Shown here: positions 1 to 7,393 of the stretch, piece by piece
Layout: each line of letters begins with the position of its first letter
Numbering within the stretch: the first letter of the stretch is position 1
Assembly (NCBI RefSeq): GCF_004322775.1
Contig: NZ_CP036403.1
Span: forward strand, 2,790,001 to 2,854,000
Length of the DNA stretch: 64,000 nucleotides
Reading direction: 5' to 3'
DNA from: Ornithinimicrobium sufpigmenti
GTDB taxonomy: Bacteria > Actinomycetota > Actinomycetes > Actinomycetales > Dermatophilaceae
The notes under the pieces: model-generated
Seen by the model: the letters and a program-made list of their open reading frames with translations, nothing else
What the model was told of the DNA's origin: nothing
The model's database searches: none
Program-made: the position numbers and the translations under genes

Positions 1-68
1 GTCGACCCGTCCCGGTCGACGACCTCGGCGGTGTACAGCTGGTCGATGTGCTCAGTGGTGATGCGCAT
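1..68 (-). CDS. N-terminus of a probable PRC-barrel domain protein (partial)
   Basis: Only the first 22 codons lie in the window; the gene runs off the left edge. They read MRITTEHIDQLYTAEVVDRD and on. The TTEHIDQL start resembles actinobacterial PRC-barrel stress proteins, but that rests on recognising a short motif. The ATG at 68-66 has a good ribosome site, AGAAGGGAG, about 8 nt upstream on the minus strand. The gene is divergent from the TetR-type gene at 226 and an operator-like site lies in its promoter (98-122). Confidence 0.55.
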   Translation of the reverse strand, partial: MRITTEHIDQLYTAEVVDRDGS

Positions 69-97
69 GCTGCGCTCCCTTCTGCTGTGATCGGGGG

Positions 98-122
98 TTC
101 CGAACTTTTACACCGTAAACAG
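98..122 (-). promoter_or_regulatory. Operator/promoter of the leftward gene, copy 1
   Basis: A perfect TTTAC-ACC-GTAAA palindrome lies at 107-119. Read on the minus strand the site begins CTGTTTACGGTGTAAAAG and continues TTCGGAA. It matches the sequence at 1052-1076 at 19 of 25 positions. The likely binder is the TetR-type protein encoded between the two copies (inference). Confidence 0.5.
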
Positions 123-225
123 ACGGTGCCGTGGACGGCATCCCGAATTGGCACCACCCCACGAGGTCGGCTACCGAGCGTGGTGACAGAGCAGGTGGCG
201 AAGCCGGGTGCCTACACTGGAGCGG

Positions 226-966
226 ATGCAGGCGCACCCGGTGACACCCACGGCCGCGGCGTCCGGCCGCAGGCCGGGACGTCGGGGCCGTCCGGCGCTG
301 GACCGCGACCGGATCATCACCGCCGCGCTCGAGCTCATCGACGAGACCGGTGTCGAGGCGCTGAGTATGCGCTCTTTGGGTAAGCACCTCGGTTTTGAGG
401 CCATGGCGCTCTACCGCCACGTCGAAGGCCGCGAGGACCTGCTCGAGGCTGTGGTGGACCGCCTCATGTCCGGCCTGGAGCTACCGCCCGACCCGGGGAC
501 CTGGCAGGAGTACCTCAAGGTGGTCGCCCACCAGGTCCGGGGCCTGGCTCAGCAGCACCCGCGTGCGTTCCCCCTCGTGGCCACCCGCCACCCAGCCGCC
601 CCCTGGCTGCGCCCCCCGCTGCGCAGCCTGGACGTCGTCGAGCACTTCCTGTCCACCCTCCGGGCGCAAGGCTGGTCACCGACCGGCGCCGTCGAGGCGT
701 ACCAGGCCTTCTCCAGCTTCCTGCTGGGCTACCTCCTGCTCGAGGCCGCCAACGCCGGAGCCCCCACCGGACCTCCCGATGCGCCCCTGGACGAGGGCCA
801 GTCCCGCACCGGGACCGGTCCCGCCGTCGGACACGACAGTGACACCGACCTCAGCGGCTACCCCACCGTGCGAGAGCTCCGCCCTTATCTGGAGGAAGAC
901 AGGACCGACGCCGAGTTCGCCGCCGGTCTGGCGTCCGTCCTCGACCGCCTCAGCAACCTCAAGTAG
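226..966 (+). CDS. TetR/AcrR-family transcriptional regulator
   Basis: A predicted cytoplasmic one-component repressor. A basic leader (RRPGRRGRPAL) is followed by a TetR N-terminal helix-turn-helix spanning roughly residues 24-70 (DRIITAALELID, then MRSLGKHLGFEAMALYRHVEGREDLLEAV). An all-helical ligand domain follows, with a Gly/Pro-rich insert near residue 185; its layout resembles the TetR_C group. The ATG at 226 is preferred to the upstream in-frame start at 208, because a TACACT -10-like box (213-218) sits 7 nt before it and would give a leaderless mRNA. Matching operators on both sides suggest control of the leftward gene and of a vanished rightward target. Confidence 0.85.
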   Translation: MQAHPVTPTAAASGRRPGRRGRPALDRDRIITAALELIDETGVEALSMRSLGKHLGFEAMALYRHVEGREDLLEAVVDRLMSGLELPPDPGTWQEYLKVVAHQVRGLAQQHPRAFPLVATRHPAAPWLRPPLRSLDVVEHFLSTLRAQGWSPTGAVEAYQAFSSFLLGYLLLEAANAGAPTGPPDAPLDEGQSRTGTGPAVGHDSDTDLSGYPTVRELRPYLEEDRTDAEFAAGLASVLDRLSNLK

Positions 967-1051
967 GTCACCACCTGATGCGGCTCGAGCGGTAGGGACG
1001 CTGCACCACCTCGCTAGGACGCGATTTCCCGCAGACAACGCAGGGGACGTG

Positions 1052-1076
1052 CTGTTTACGCTGTATGATTCTGGAA
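1052..1076 (+). promoter_or_regulatory. Operator/promoter, copy 2, reading right
   Basis: It begins CTGTTTACGCTGTATGAT and continues TCTGGAA, 19 of 25 identical to the minus-strand sequence at 98-122. It includes a good -10-like hexamer TATGAT (1064-1069). GGAAGG (1073-1078) and ATG (1083) follow, so it looks like the promoter of a TetR-controlled gene that no longer exists here. Confidence 0.45.
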
Positions 1077-1082
1077 GGCGCG

Positions 1083-1175
1083 ATGGGACGGGACACCCAG
1101 GACGCTAGGTGGAGGCCGGCTGGGGGAGTTCGCGCGGTGTTGACGCTTGGAAGCCGGCCTCCTCCGCCCGTATAG
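1083..1175 (+). pseudogene. 30-codon remnant behind the orphan promoter
   Basis: The ATG at 1083 follows GGAAGG by 4 nt and opens MGRDTQDARWRPAGG, then ends at TAG 1173-1175 after 30 codons. The 11-bp inverted repeat at 1111-1162 lies inside it. No family is recognised. It may be the 5' stub of the TetR target, or chance. Confidence 0.2.
1111..1162. repeat. 11-bp inverted repeat
   Basis: GGAGGCCGGCT (1111-1121) faces its exact reverse complement AGCCGGCCTCC (1152-1162) across 30 bp. No T-run follows, so it is not a typical intrinsic terminator. It could be a protein site or an element end. Confidence 0.5.
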
Positions 1176-1257
1176 GAGCCAACCCACCCTCCGCGCACTA
1201 GCGTGCGTCCCCACACTCCATGCGGCAGATCCGTGCGTTGCCGTTGCCGCTGGAACT

Positions 1258-1271
1258 TGCATACCTATGCA
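1258..1271. promoter_or_regulatory. 14-bp perfect palindrome TGCATACCTATGCA
   Basis: TGCATA and TATGCA flank CC. It is AT-rich against very GC-rich surroundings and lies behind a TTGCCG hexamer, so it could be an operator overlapping a rightward promoter. No intact gene follows on the plus strand, and the ATPase 3' end lies 135 bp to the right on the other strand. Confidence 0.35.
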
Positions 1272-1405
1272 GTGGGGAGGGCCCTGGGGCGCTGTCTGCT
1301 GGCCCGTCGTTTCCTGTGCTCTAGTGGTTCGTGGTGTCCGAGTGGGTCGTCTATCGGGACACTGCGACCCTTGCGAGTGAGCCGGTTGCGCCGCGTCGGT
1401 ATCTC

Positions 1406-3841
1406 TCAGGGAGTGCCCCTGCGCCCAACGCTGCCGATGGCCTGGAACAGCAGTGAGGGTCGCCCCCCGATGGAGTTGATGAAGATGGTGGTCACGGACA
1501 GGGCCATCGCGACCATCGCCCACACCGGGTACACCAGCCCGGTGGTGGCCAAGGGGATGCCGACGCCGTTGAACAGGAACGCCAGGGCGACGTTTTGGCG
1601 GGTGCGGCGGTAGCTGGAGCGGCTGATTGTCCGGGCGGTGATGACGGAGCGCAGGTCGTCGCGCAGGACGATGATGTCGGCGGACTCGACCGCGATGTCG
1701 GTGCCGCCGCCCATCGCGATGCCGACGTCGGCCTGCATGAGGGCGGGGGCGTCGTTGATGCCGTCCCCGACCATGACGACGCGGGTACCGTCGGCCTGGA
1801 GGTCTCGGACGATGTCGGCCTTGCCCTCGGGCAGCACCCCGGCGCGGACGTCTTCGATGCCGAGCTGGGCGGCGACGTGGTGGGCGGCGCGTTCGTTGTC
1901 GCCGGTGACCAGCACCGGGTCCAGGCCGGCGTCGCGCATCTGGGCCAGGGCCTCGAGGGCGTCAGCGCGGATCTCATCCCCCAGGGCGATCACCCCGAGC
2001 GGTTCGCTGTCGGCGGCCACGGCCACCACGGTGCGCCCGGCGGCCTCCAGTCGGTCGATGGCTGCAGCGAGTTGACTCAGGTTCACACCGCGCCCTGCGA
2101 GGAACCCGGGCCGTCCGACCAGGACGTCGCGGCCGGCGACGCGGGCGATCACGCCGAAGCCGGTGACGGACTCGAAGTTCTCCGCGGCCCTCACGGCGAG
2201 GCCCTGGTCGGTGGCGGCGTCGACGATGGCGCGGGCTAGGGGGTGCTCGGAGGAGGACTCGGCCGCCGCGGCGGTGGCGAGCAGGCCGTCCTCGTCGACC
2301 AGTGCCTCGATCTCCCGGACGCCGGGCCGTCCCTCGGTCAGGGTGCCGGTCTTGTCCAGCACGATGGTCCGGACCTGCCCGAACGTCTGGAAGGCCTCCC
2401 CGGTGCGCATGATGATGCCTAGGTCGGCGGCCTCCCCCGCGGCGCGCACGATCGCCAGCGGCGCAGCGATACCCACCGCGCACGGGTAGCCCATCACGAG
2501 CACGCCGAGGCCGGCGAAGACTGCGCGGCGCACGTCGGGTTCCCCGGCCAGCAGCCACGACCCGGCCAGCCAGCCGAGCAGCGCGAGCGCGGCGACGATC
2601 AGCACGGTGGGTGTGTAGACCCGCAGCACCCGGTCGACCAGGTGCAGGATGCCGGGCTTGAGCGCGCGGGCGTCCTCCACGTGGCGCACCACCTGGGCCA
2701 GGAAGCTGTCGGTCCCGACCCGGGTCACCTCCACCAGCAGGGTCCCGGAGGCGTTGATCGACCCGCCGACGACCTCATCCCCGACGGCCCGATCCACCGG
2801 TACCGACTCACCGGTAACCAGGGACAGGTCGACGGTGGAGTACCCGTCGCTGACCCGCCCGTCGACAGGGATCCGCTCCCCGGGACGGACCCGTACCAGG
2901 TCGCCGGCAGCGACCTCGGCGATGGGGACGTCGCGCTCGGCACCGTCGCGGACCACCCGGGCGGTGTCGGGCTGCAGATCGAGCAGCTTGCGCACCGCCT
3001 GACTGGAGCGGGTCTTGACCAGCAGCGAGAGCCACTCGGAGAAGATGTGGTAGTTCGCCACCAGCACGGTCACCGCGAAAAACGGCGCCGTCGGGTAGTC
3101 CGGCAGCAGGTTCGTCAGACCGATGACGCCGCCGGCGATGCCGGCGAACGCGCCAACCTCCAGCAGCACGTGTTGGTTGAGGATGCGCCGGCGCGCGGCT
3201 TGGTAGGCCATCCGCAGGATGTGCGGGGCGACCCCGAACACCACAGCCAGGGCCAGGGCCCCGGTGATCCACCCGGCTGCCGTGTCACCGATCAGCCCGG
3301 TCTCCCGGGCCGTGTAGGCCAGCGCAGCCGGGGCGATGATCAACAGCGCACCGAGAGCCGCGCGCGTCCTGCCGGCGGGACGCACGATGGCGTAGGACAC
3401 CGGCACCATCAGGGCTACCACCGACGCCGGCACCAGCACCGACCAGATGCCGGAGACCTCAAGGATCAGCGCGATCGCGGCCAGGCTCGCCGCGACCGCG
3501 GCCAGCAGCCGCTTGCCCTCCCGGACGAGGTCGGCTTCCTCATCCTCGAACGGACGCAGCTTGCGCGGGTCGTACAGGTCGTAGCCAATGTCACGCAGCG
3601 TGGCCAGGATGTCCTCAGGTGCGATCAGCGCCGGGTCGTAGTCCACCAGCGCCTGCTCGTGGGTGAGGCTGACCGCGACCTGATCCACCCCCGCCTGGCG
3701 GCCCAGGGCCTTCTCGATCGTGCCGGTGCACAACGAGCAGTGCAGGCCCGCGATCCGAGCCCGAATCCGGGCGTGCCCGGCCAGGTGGCTCGGCTCCTCC
3801 GCCCACAGCTGCTCGGTACCGCTGTCGGCCGGAGCGGTCAT
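1406..3841 (-). CDS. Heavy-metal translocating P1B-type ATPase with YPC motif
   Basis: An inner-membrane pump that moves a soft metal ion using ATP. At 811 residues it has a typical length. In order it shows an N-terminal HMA domain with CSLC (residues 35-38), about eight membrane segments, an actuator TGES (VTGESVPVD), the metal-site helix with Y-P-C at residues 452-454, phosphorylation motif DKTGT (D496), SSEHPLA of the nucleotide domain, and GDGINDAP near residue 690. Most family members have CPC, CPH, SPC or TPC in that helix; YPC leaves one cysteine there. Its ATG overlaps the stop of the upstream HMA protein (ATGA), so the two are co-translated. Linkage to merA suggests a mercury or copper role, but the ion is not proven. 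Confidence 0.93.
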   Translation of the reverse strand: MTAPADSGTEQLWAEEPSHLAGHARIRARIAGLHCSLCTGTIEKALGRQAGVDQVAVSLTHEQALVDYDPALIAPEDILATLRDIGYDLYDPRKLRPFEDEEADLVREGKRLLAAVAASLAAIALILEVSGIWSVLVPASVVALMVPVSYAIVRPAGRTRAALGALLIIAPAALAYTARETGLIGDTAAGWITGALALAVVFGVAPHILRMAYQAARRRILNQHVLLEVGAFAGIAGGVIGLTNLLPDYPTAPFFAVTVLVANYHIFSEWLSLLVKTRSSQAVRKLLDLQPDTARVVRDGAERDVPIAEVAAGDLVRVRPGERIPVDGRVSDGYSTVDLSLVTGESVPVDRAVGDEVVGGSINASGTLLVEVTRVGTDSFLAQVVRHVEDARALKPGILHLVDRVLRVYTPTVLIVAALALLGWLAGSWLLAGEPDVRRAVFAGLGVLVMGYPCAVGIAAPLAIVRAAGEAADLGIIMRTGEAFQTFGQVRTIVLDKTGTLTEGRPGVREIEALVDEDGLLATAAAAESSSEHPLARAIVDAATDQGLAVRAAENFESVTGFGVIARVAGRDVLVGRPGFLAGRGVNLSQLAAAIDRLEAAGRTVVAVAADSEPLGVIALGDEIRADALEALAQMRDAGLDPVLVTGDNERAAHHVAAQLGIEDVRAGVLPEGKADIVRDLQADGTRVVMVGDGINDAPALMQADVGIAMGGGTDIAVESADIIVLRDDLRSVITARTISRSSYRRTRQNVALAFLFNGVGIPLATTGLVYPVWAMVAMALSVTTIFINSIGGRPSLLFQAIGSVGRRGTP

Positions 3842-4071
3842 CGAGACTGCCCCTGCACATCACCGGCGACCTGGTAGCCGGCGGTCTCTATCTGGGCCGC
3901 CAACGCTGCATGGTCGGTCACGGCCGAATCGAAACGCACCCGCACCTGGCCGGTGCGGTGGTCCGCGGTCGCCTCGCGGACCCCGTCCAGCCGGCGCAGC
4001 ACCTTGCCCACGCGCTGTTCACACCCGCTGCAGGTCATGCCCTCGACCTGCATGGTCACGTTCTCCACCAT
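3838..4071 (-). CDS. HMA-domain metallochaperone (CopZ/MerP-like)
   Basis: A 77-residue protein that is a single heavy-metal-associated domain. GMTCSGC at residues 11-17 gives the metal-binding cysteine pair C14/C17. There is no signal peptide, so it acts in the cytosol, presumably passing metal to the ATPase encoded next, which it overlaps by 4 bp. The ATG at 4071 has a strong GGAGGGAC ribosome site. A MerR-type promoter at 4188-4219 reads toward it, leaving a leader of about 110 nt. The substrate could be Cu(I) or Hg(II); the fold does not tell. Confidence 0.9.
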   Translation of the reverse strand: MVENVTMQVEGMTCSGCEQRVGKVLRRLDGVREATADHRTGQVRVRFDSAVTDHAALAAQIETAGYQVAGDVQGQSR

Positions 4072-4187
4072 CTGTCCCTCCGGTAGCAGTAGTCACTGAG
4101 CCAACGTGCCGCAGTGCTTGACGCAGACGGTCCTCGAAGGCCTCCTGCCAGGTCCCGCGCACGGGGTTGTTCGCCGATGATCAGACC

Positions 4188-4219
4188 ACGGTAGACCTTC
4201 CACTCGACTGGAAGGTCAA
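4188..4219 (-). promoter_or_regulatory. MerR-type promoter of the chaperone-ATPase operon
   Basis: On the minus strand TTGACC (4214-4219) is the -35 and TACCGT (4188-4193) the -10, 20 bp apart. This over-long spacing is typical of MerR-activated promoters. The spacer and -35 hold perfect 9-bp arms, GACCTTCCA and TGGAAGGTC (4194-4202, 4209-4217). The design is the same as at 5602-5633. Confidence 0.8.
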
Positions 4220-4247
4220 GTCCTCCTGTGCGGACACGCCGCCGCTG

Positions 4248-4278
4248 TCGACCTTCCAGGCGCAGGAAGGCCCAGGGT
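4248..4278 (+). promoter_or_regulatory. MerR-type promoter of the Cys-rich protein gene
   Basis: The -35 is TCGACC (4248-4253) and the -10-like CAGGGT (4273-4278), with a 19-bp spacer. The arms are GACCTTCC (4250-4257) and GGAAGGCC (4265-4272). The gap between arms is 1 bp shorter than in the other two sites and the hexamers are weaker. Transcription would begin near 4285, which rules out the in-frame GTG at 4228 as start of the downstream gene. Confidence 0.6.
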
Positions 4279-4332
4279 GGGTGTATCGACCGTCTCCCCG
4301 CGCCCTCAGGGGCCGACCGGAAGGACCGGACA

Positions 4333-4584
4333 ATTCCTCTCGTCGACAACCGCACCGAGCAGCTGATCAACGTCCTCGCCCACTGCGTCGCCAAGCGCGA
4401 GGCGTGCGCGAACGACTGCGCCAGCCAGGGCAACGCCGACCTCGCCGGCTGCATCACCCTGTGCCTGGACTGCGCGACGCTGTGTCAGGCGTTCATCCCG
4501 CTGCTCGCCCGCGGCAGCCAGTGCGCCGAAGCGGGCCGCAAGACCGCCGCAGCCTGCCGTCAGATAGCTGGTCCCGCCACCTGA
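4333..4584 (+). CDS. Cys-rich four-helix copper-binding-like protein (DUF326), probable ATT start
   Basis: The frame encodes an 83-residue Cys-rich helical protein: C at AHCVAKREACANDC, CITLCLDCATLC, then GSQCAEAGRKTAAAC. This pattern fits the DUF326/four-helix-bundle copper-binding family, which sequesters soft metals in the cytosol. No ATG, GTG or TTG lies in frame between the promoter and the conserved part; the only one (GTG 4228) is upstream of the promoter and would add a non-homologous Arg-rich leader. GGAAGGA (4319-4325) sits 7 nt before ATT (4333), making ATT the best start. The usual C-terminal Cys-rich helix is missing, so it is shorter than typical members (about 110-130). Confidence 0.7.
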   Translation: MPLVDNRTEQLINVLAHCVAKREACANDCASQGNADLAGCITLCLDCATLCQAFIPLLARGSQCAEAGRKTAAACRQIAGPAT

Positions 4585-4618
4585 CCCGCTCGCCCCGGGC
4601 GGCCGGTGCAGCCTCAGC

Positions 4619-5059
4619 TCAGGGTTGGCACTGCACCGGCGCCTCCACTTTCGCCTCCACCTTCTGCCGCACATGCTCAATGAGCTGGCAGGTGGTCCCC
4701 GCGTCCGCCGGCGGTAGGTTGTCCGCCTCGGCGGCGAGCTCCACGAGTTGGCCGCGCAGGTCCTGTAGCTCGGTGATGCGCCGGTCGATGGTGCTCACCT
4801 GCGCGTCGAGCACCCCGCGGACGTAGGTGCAGGGCACCTCGCCCCGCTCCCGGAACCCGAGGATCTCTTTGACCTCATCGAGGGTGACCCCGAGCCGCTG
4901 GGCGGTGCGGATGAACCGCAACCGGTCGACGGCGTCCTCGTCGTAGACGCGGTAACCCGAAGGGGTGCGCCCCGGGTCGGGCAGCAGCCCGATCGACTCG
5001 TAGTACCGGATCGTCTTCGGGTTCACGCCCAACCGGCCAGCCAGCTCACCAATCCTCAT
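4619..5059 (-). CDS. MerR-family metal-responsive regulator 1
   Basis: 146 residues with a MerR winged helix (MRIGELAGRLGVNPKTIRYYESIGLLPDPGRTPSGYRVY is residues 1-39 in outline), then a dimerisation helix. Cysteines are at 77 (PCTYV), 124 (TTCQLIEH) and 144. C77 is the cysteine shared by MerR, CadR and PbrR-type sensors; the others could complete a thiol site. The ATG at 5059 has GGGAGG upstream. It converges on the DUF326 gene. It probably controls one or more of the dyad promoters at 4188, 4248 and 5602; which regulator acts where cannot be read from sequence. Confidence 0.9.
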   Translation of the reverse strand: MRIGELAGRLGVNPKTIRYYESIGLLPDPGRTPSGYRVYDEDAVDRLRFIRTAQRLGVTLDEVKEILGFRERGEVPCTYVRGVLDAQVSTIDRRITELQDLRGQLVELAAEADNLPPADAGTTCQLIEHVRQKVEAKVEAPVQCQP

Positions 5060-5077
5060 CCCAACCTCCCGACCACA

Positions 5078-5100
5078 ACCTTACAGCCAGCGGGAAGGGT
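5078..5100 (-). promoter_or_regulatory. Imperfect MerR-type dyad upstream of regulator 1
   Basis: ACCTT (5078-5082) and AAGGGT (5095-5100) resemble the outer arms of the local MerR operators. On the minus strand a TAAGGT hexamer could be the -10 of the regulator gene, so this may be an autoregulatory site. It is much weaker than the other three. Confidence 0.35.
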
Positions 5101-5176
5101 GGTCCCCGTCGGCATGAGTCGGACCGGCCCACATGCGGAACGTTCTCGGTGCTGGCACCCGCACCGCCCGTGGGGG

Positions 5177-5566
5177 TCACAGGTAGCGGCAGACGGTCGT
5201 GGCGTCGCAGTGTGTGGGGTCGACCGTGGCGGCATCGTCGCGGAGGCGGGCGACTGTGTGCCGCAGTGCCTGCAGGTCGGCGATCTGGCGGTCCAGGTCG
5301 CCCAGGTGGGCATCGAGCAGGTCTTGCACGTGCTGGCAGGGCGGGACCCCGGCGTCGCGGATGTCGAGGACGTCGCGGATCTGGGCCAGAGTGAGCCCAG
5401 CAGTGCGGCTGCGGCGGATGAAGTCCAGGCGCGCCAGGGTCTCCGGGGCGTAGTCCCGGTATCCGCTGGCGGTGCGCTCGGGCGCGGGCAGGAGCCCGGC
5501 TTCTTCGTAGAACCTCAGCGTCTTGGTCGTGGTGCCGCTGGCCTCGGCCAGCTCACCGATCCGCAC
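5177..5566 (-). CDS. MerR-family metal-responsive regulator 2
   Basis: 129 residues: a MerR winged helix (MRIGELAEASGTTTKTLRFYEE, split here as residues 1-22), a coiled dimer helix, and cysteines at 77 (PPCQHV), 120 and 126 (HCDATTVC). The C-terminal C-x5-C plus C77 resembles metal-binding loops of CueR/ZntR/PbrR-type sensors. The start is GTG 5566 with AAAGGG upstream. It is divergent from merA and shares its promoter region, the usual arrangement for the direct regulator of that gene. The dyad at 5604-5627 could serve both directions. Confidence 0.9.
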   Translation of the reverse strand: MRIGELAEASGTTTKTLRFYEEAGLLPAPERTASGYRDYAPETLARLDFIRRSRTAGLTLAQIRDVLDIRDAGVPPCQHVQDLLDAHLGDLDRQIADLQALRHTVARLRDDAATVDPTHCDATTVCRYL

Positions 5567-5601
5567 GGCGACCCTTTGCTCGATCCTTTTCGATGTTCAC
5601 C

Positions 5602-5633
5602 TTGACCTTCCCCTGTACTGGAAGGTCCATTGT
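5602..5633 (+). promoter_or_regulatory. MerR-type promoter of merA
   Basis: The -35 is TTGACC (5602-5607) and the -10 CATTGT (5628-5633), with a 20-bp spacer. Arms GACCTTCC (5604-5611) and GGAAGGTC (5620-5627) form the dyad. The site lies inside the longest possible merA frame, so translation must begin further down, at 5671. Confidence 0.85.
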
Positions 5634-5670
5634 GGCCTCTGGAGACGCGCAACGCGAAGGATGGTGTGAG

Positions 5671-7074
5671 ATGGGTGAGAACTACGACGTCGATCTGGCC
5701 GTCACCGGCTCAGGAGGCGCGGCCATGTCGGCGGCCATCGCGGCCAGCCAGGCCGGCAAGAGCGTGGTGCTGATCGAGCGCGGCGTCCTCGGCGGCACCT
5801 GCGTGAACATCGGCTGTGTGCCGTCCAAGACGCTCCTGGCAGCCGCCGGAGCGCGGCACGCCGCACTCACCAACCCCTTCGCAGGCGCTCCAACCTCCGC
5901 CAGGCCGGTGGATCTGGGCGCCCTGGTCGCCCAGAAGGACGCGCTGATCGAGCGCCTGCGCGAGACGAAGTACGCCGACGTGGCCGCCGCCTACGGCTTC
6001 GAGGTCCGCCCGGGCCAGGCCACCTTTCTAGACAAGGACACCCTGGCCGTCGACGGCCAGGCACTGCGGGCCCGGGCCTACCTGATCGCCACCGGCTCCA
6101 CCCCCGCCGTCCCGGACGTGACGGGCCTGGACTATGTGGACTGGCTCACGTCCACCACGGCGATGGAGTTGCTCGAGCTGCCCGAGTCCCTGGTCGTCAT
6201 CGGTGGCGGCTACGTCGGGATGGAGCAAGCCCAGCTGTTCGCCCACCTCGGCGCCCGGGTGTCGCTGGTCGGTCGCCTGGCGCCCCACGCCGAGCCGGAG
6301 CTCGCCCAGGGCCTTCGGGAGATCTTCGCCGACGACGGCATCACCGTGGTCGAGGAGCACGCCACCGCGGTGGCCACCGACGTCGGCCCTTCAGGACAGG
6401 AAGTCGTGGTGAGCGCCGCATCAGGCGCGCAGGTCCGCGGAGCACGGCTGTTGTTGGCCACCGGGCGCGTCGCGCGCACCGACGGTCTCGACCTGGCCGC
6501 TGCCGCGGTGGACGTGGACAAGCGGGGCTTCGTCGTGGTCGACGAGACCCAGCGCACCAGCAACCCGCGCATCTACGCCGCCGGTGACGTCTCGGGGGCC
6601 GCCCAGTACGTCTACGTCGCAGCCGCCGGCGGTCGGGCCGCCGCGCTCAACGCCCTGGCCGACGACGACGGGGCCACGCCAGCACGCGTGGACTACACCG
6701 GCTTGCCTGCCGTCGTGTTCACCCGGCCCCAGCTGGCCTCGGCGGGGCTGACCGAGCAAGAGGCCCTCGCCCGCGGCCACGCGTGCGACTGCCGGGTCCT
6801 AGACTTGGCCGACGTTCCCCGGGCGCTGGTCCAGCACGACACCAGGGGCGCGGTCAAGCTCGTCGCTGACGCCACTACCGGCAAGGTCCTGGGCGTGCAC
6901 GCCCTAGCCGACGGCGCCGGGGAGATCATGCTGGCGGCCACCTACGCCATCAAGGCCGGCATGACCGTTGACGAGCTGGCTGACACCTGGGCGCCGTACC
7001 TGACCATGGCCGAGAGCCTGCGCATCGTCGCCGGCCTCTTCCGCAACCAGATGCCGACGTCCTGCTGTGCCTGA
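5671..7074 (+). CDS. merA: Mercuric reductase
   Basis: A cytosolic FAD- and NADPH-dependent enzyme that reduces Hg(II) to Hg(0). The 467-residue protein has an N-terminal FAD dinucleotide fold (GSGGAAMSAAIAA), the redox disulfide C-V-N-I-G-C (C44/C49) and VPSK, an NADPH fold (VIGGGYVGMEQAQ), and the vicinal C-terminal cysteine pair C465-C466 that distinguishes MerA from lipoamide dehydrogenase. The N-terminal HMA domain of many MerA proteins is absent; a separate HMA protein sits at 3838. The ATG at 5671 has GAAGGA 9 nt upstream and follows the MerR promoter. No merT, merP, merC or merB is seen. Confidence 0.95.
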   Translation: MGENYDVDLAVTGSGGAAMSAAIAASQAGKSVVLIERGVLGGTCVNIGCVPSKTLLAAAGARHAALTNPFAGAPTSARPVDLGALVAQKDALIERLRETKYADVAAAYGFEVRPGQATFLDKDTLAVDGQALRARAYLIATGSTPAVPDVTGLDYVDWLTSTTAMELLELPESLVVIGGGYVGMEQAQLFAHLGARVSLVGRLAPHAEPELAQGLREIFADDGITVVEEHATAVATDVGPSGQEVVVSAASGAQVRGARLLLATGRVARTDGLDLAAAAVDVDKRGFVVVDETQRTSNPRIYAAGDVSGAAQYVYVAAAGGRAAALNALADDDGATPARVDYTGLPAVVFTRPQLASAGLTEQEALARGHACDCRVLDLADVPRALVQHDTRGAVKLVADATTGKVLGVHALADGAGEIMLAATYAIKAGMTVDELADTWAPYLTMAESLRIVAGLFRNQMPTSCCA

Positions 7075-7261
7075 GACCCCTCGCATCCACCGACCCCGAC
7101 CCGAGGCGCGGCCCGAGCGCGGCGGACGCCGGGCCCTCGGTGCTGGTGCAGCCGTGCTGCTGTGCTGCGTCGGGCACACCTTGCTGTTGGTCACAGTGGA
7201 GACAGGAGCGGTCGCTCCAAGGCCGCGCAGATACTTCCGCATGCTGATGCGAACCTCGTAA
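7067..7261 (+). CDS. Small protein with a Cys-Cys membrane segment, coupled to merA
   Basis: The GTG at 7067 overlaps the merA stop by 8 bp and opens a 64-codon frame. After an Arg-rich start it has one hydrophobic stretch, GAGAAVLLCCVGHTLLLVT (about residues 25-43), with adjacent cysteines, then a basic tail. Vicinal cysteines in a membrane helix recall mercury transporters, but one helix is too few for MerT or MerC. It may be a truncated transporter remnant or a non-coding frame. Confidence 0.35.
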   Translation: MPETPRIHRPRPEARPERGGRRALGAGAAVLLCCVGHTLLLVTVETGAVAPRPRRYFRMLMRTS

Positions 7262-7393
7262 CGGGTATGCAGCAGGCCGACCGCCCTCAATTCGGCGGAT
7301 CCGGTCTGTCACGCACCTCCGCATGGGCCTTCTGCAGCGCGACGTCCTGCGGTCTACGAGCGCTGCTCAACCGTGGGGTCGGCTGATTATTCG

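Larger units (their letters stand above)
967..1405. other. Intergenic region with operator copy, inverted repeat and palindrome
   Basis: This 439-bp stretch has no convincing gene. It holds a second copy of the TetR-type operator/promoter (1052-1076), a 30-codon open frame (1083-1175), an 11-bp inverted repeat (1111-1121 and 1152-1162), a 14-bp perfect palindrome TGCATACCTATGCA (1258-1271), and GTGTCCGA facing TCGGGACAC around 1334-1362. It may be debris at the left side of the metal-resistance island; no transposase or intact att repeat is seen. Confidence 0.5.

Noticed and set aside
5593..5670. Upstream start for merA
   Set aside because: It would place translation start before the -10 of the MerR promoter.
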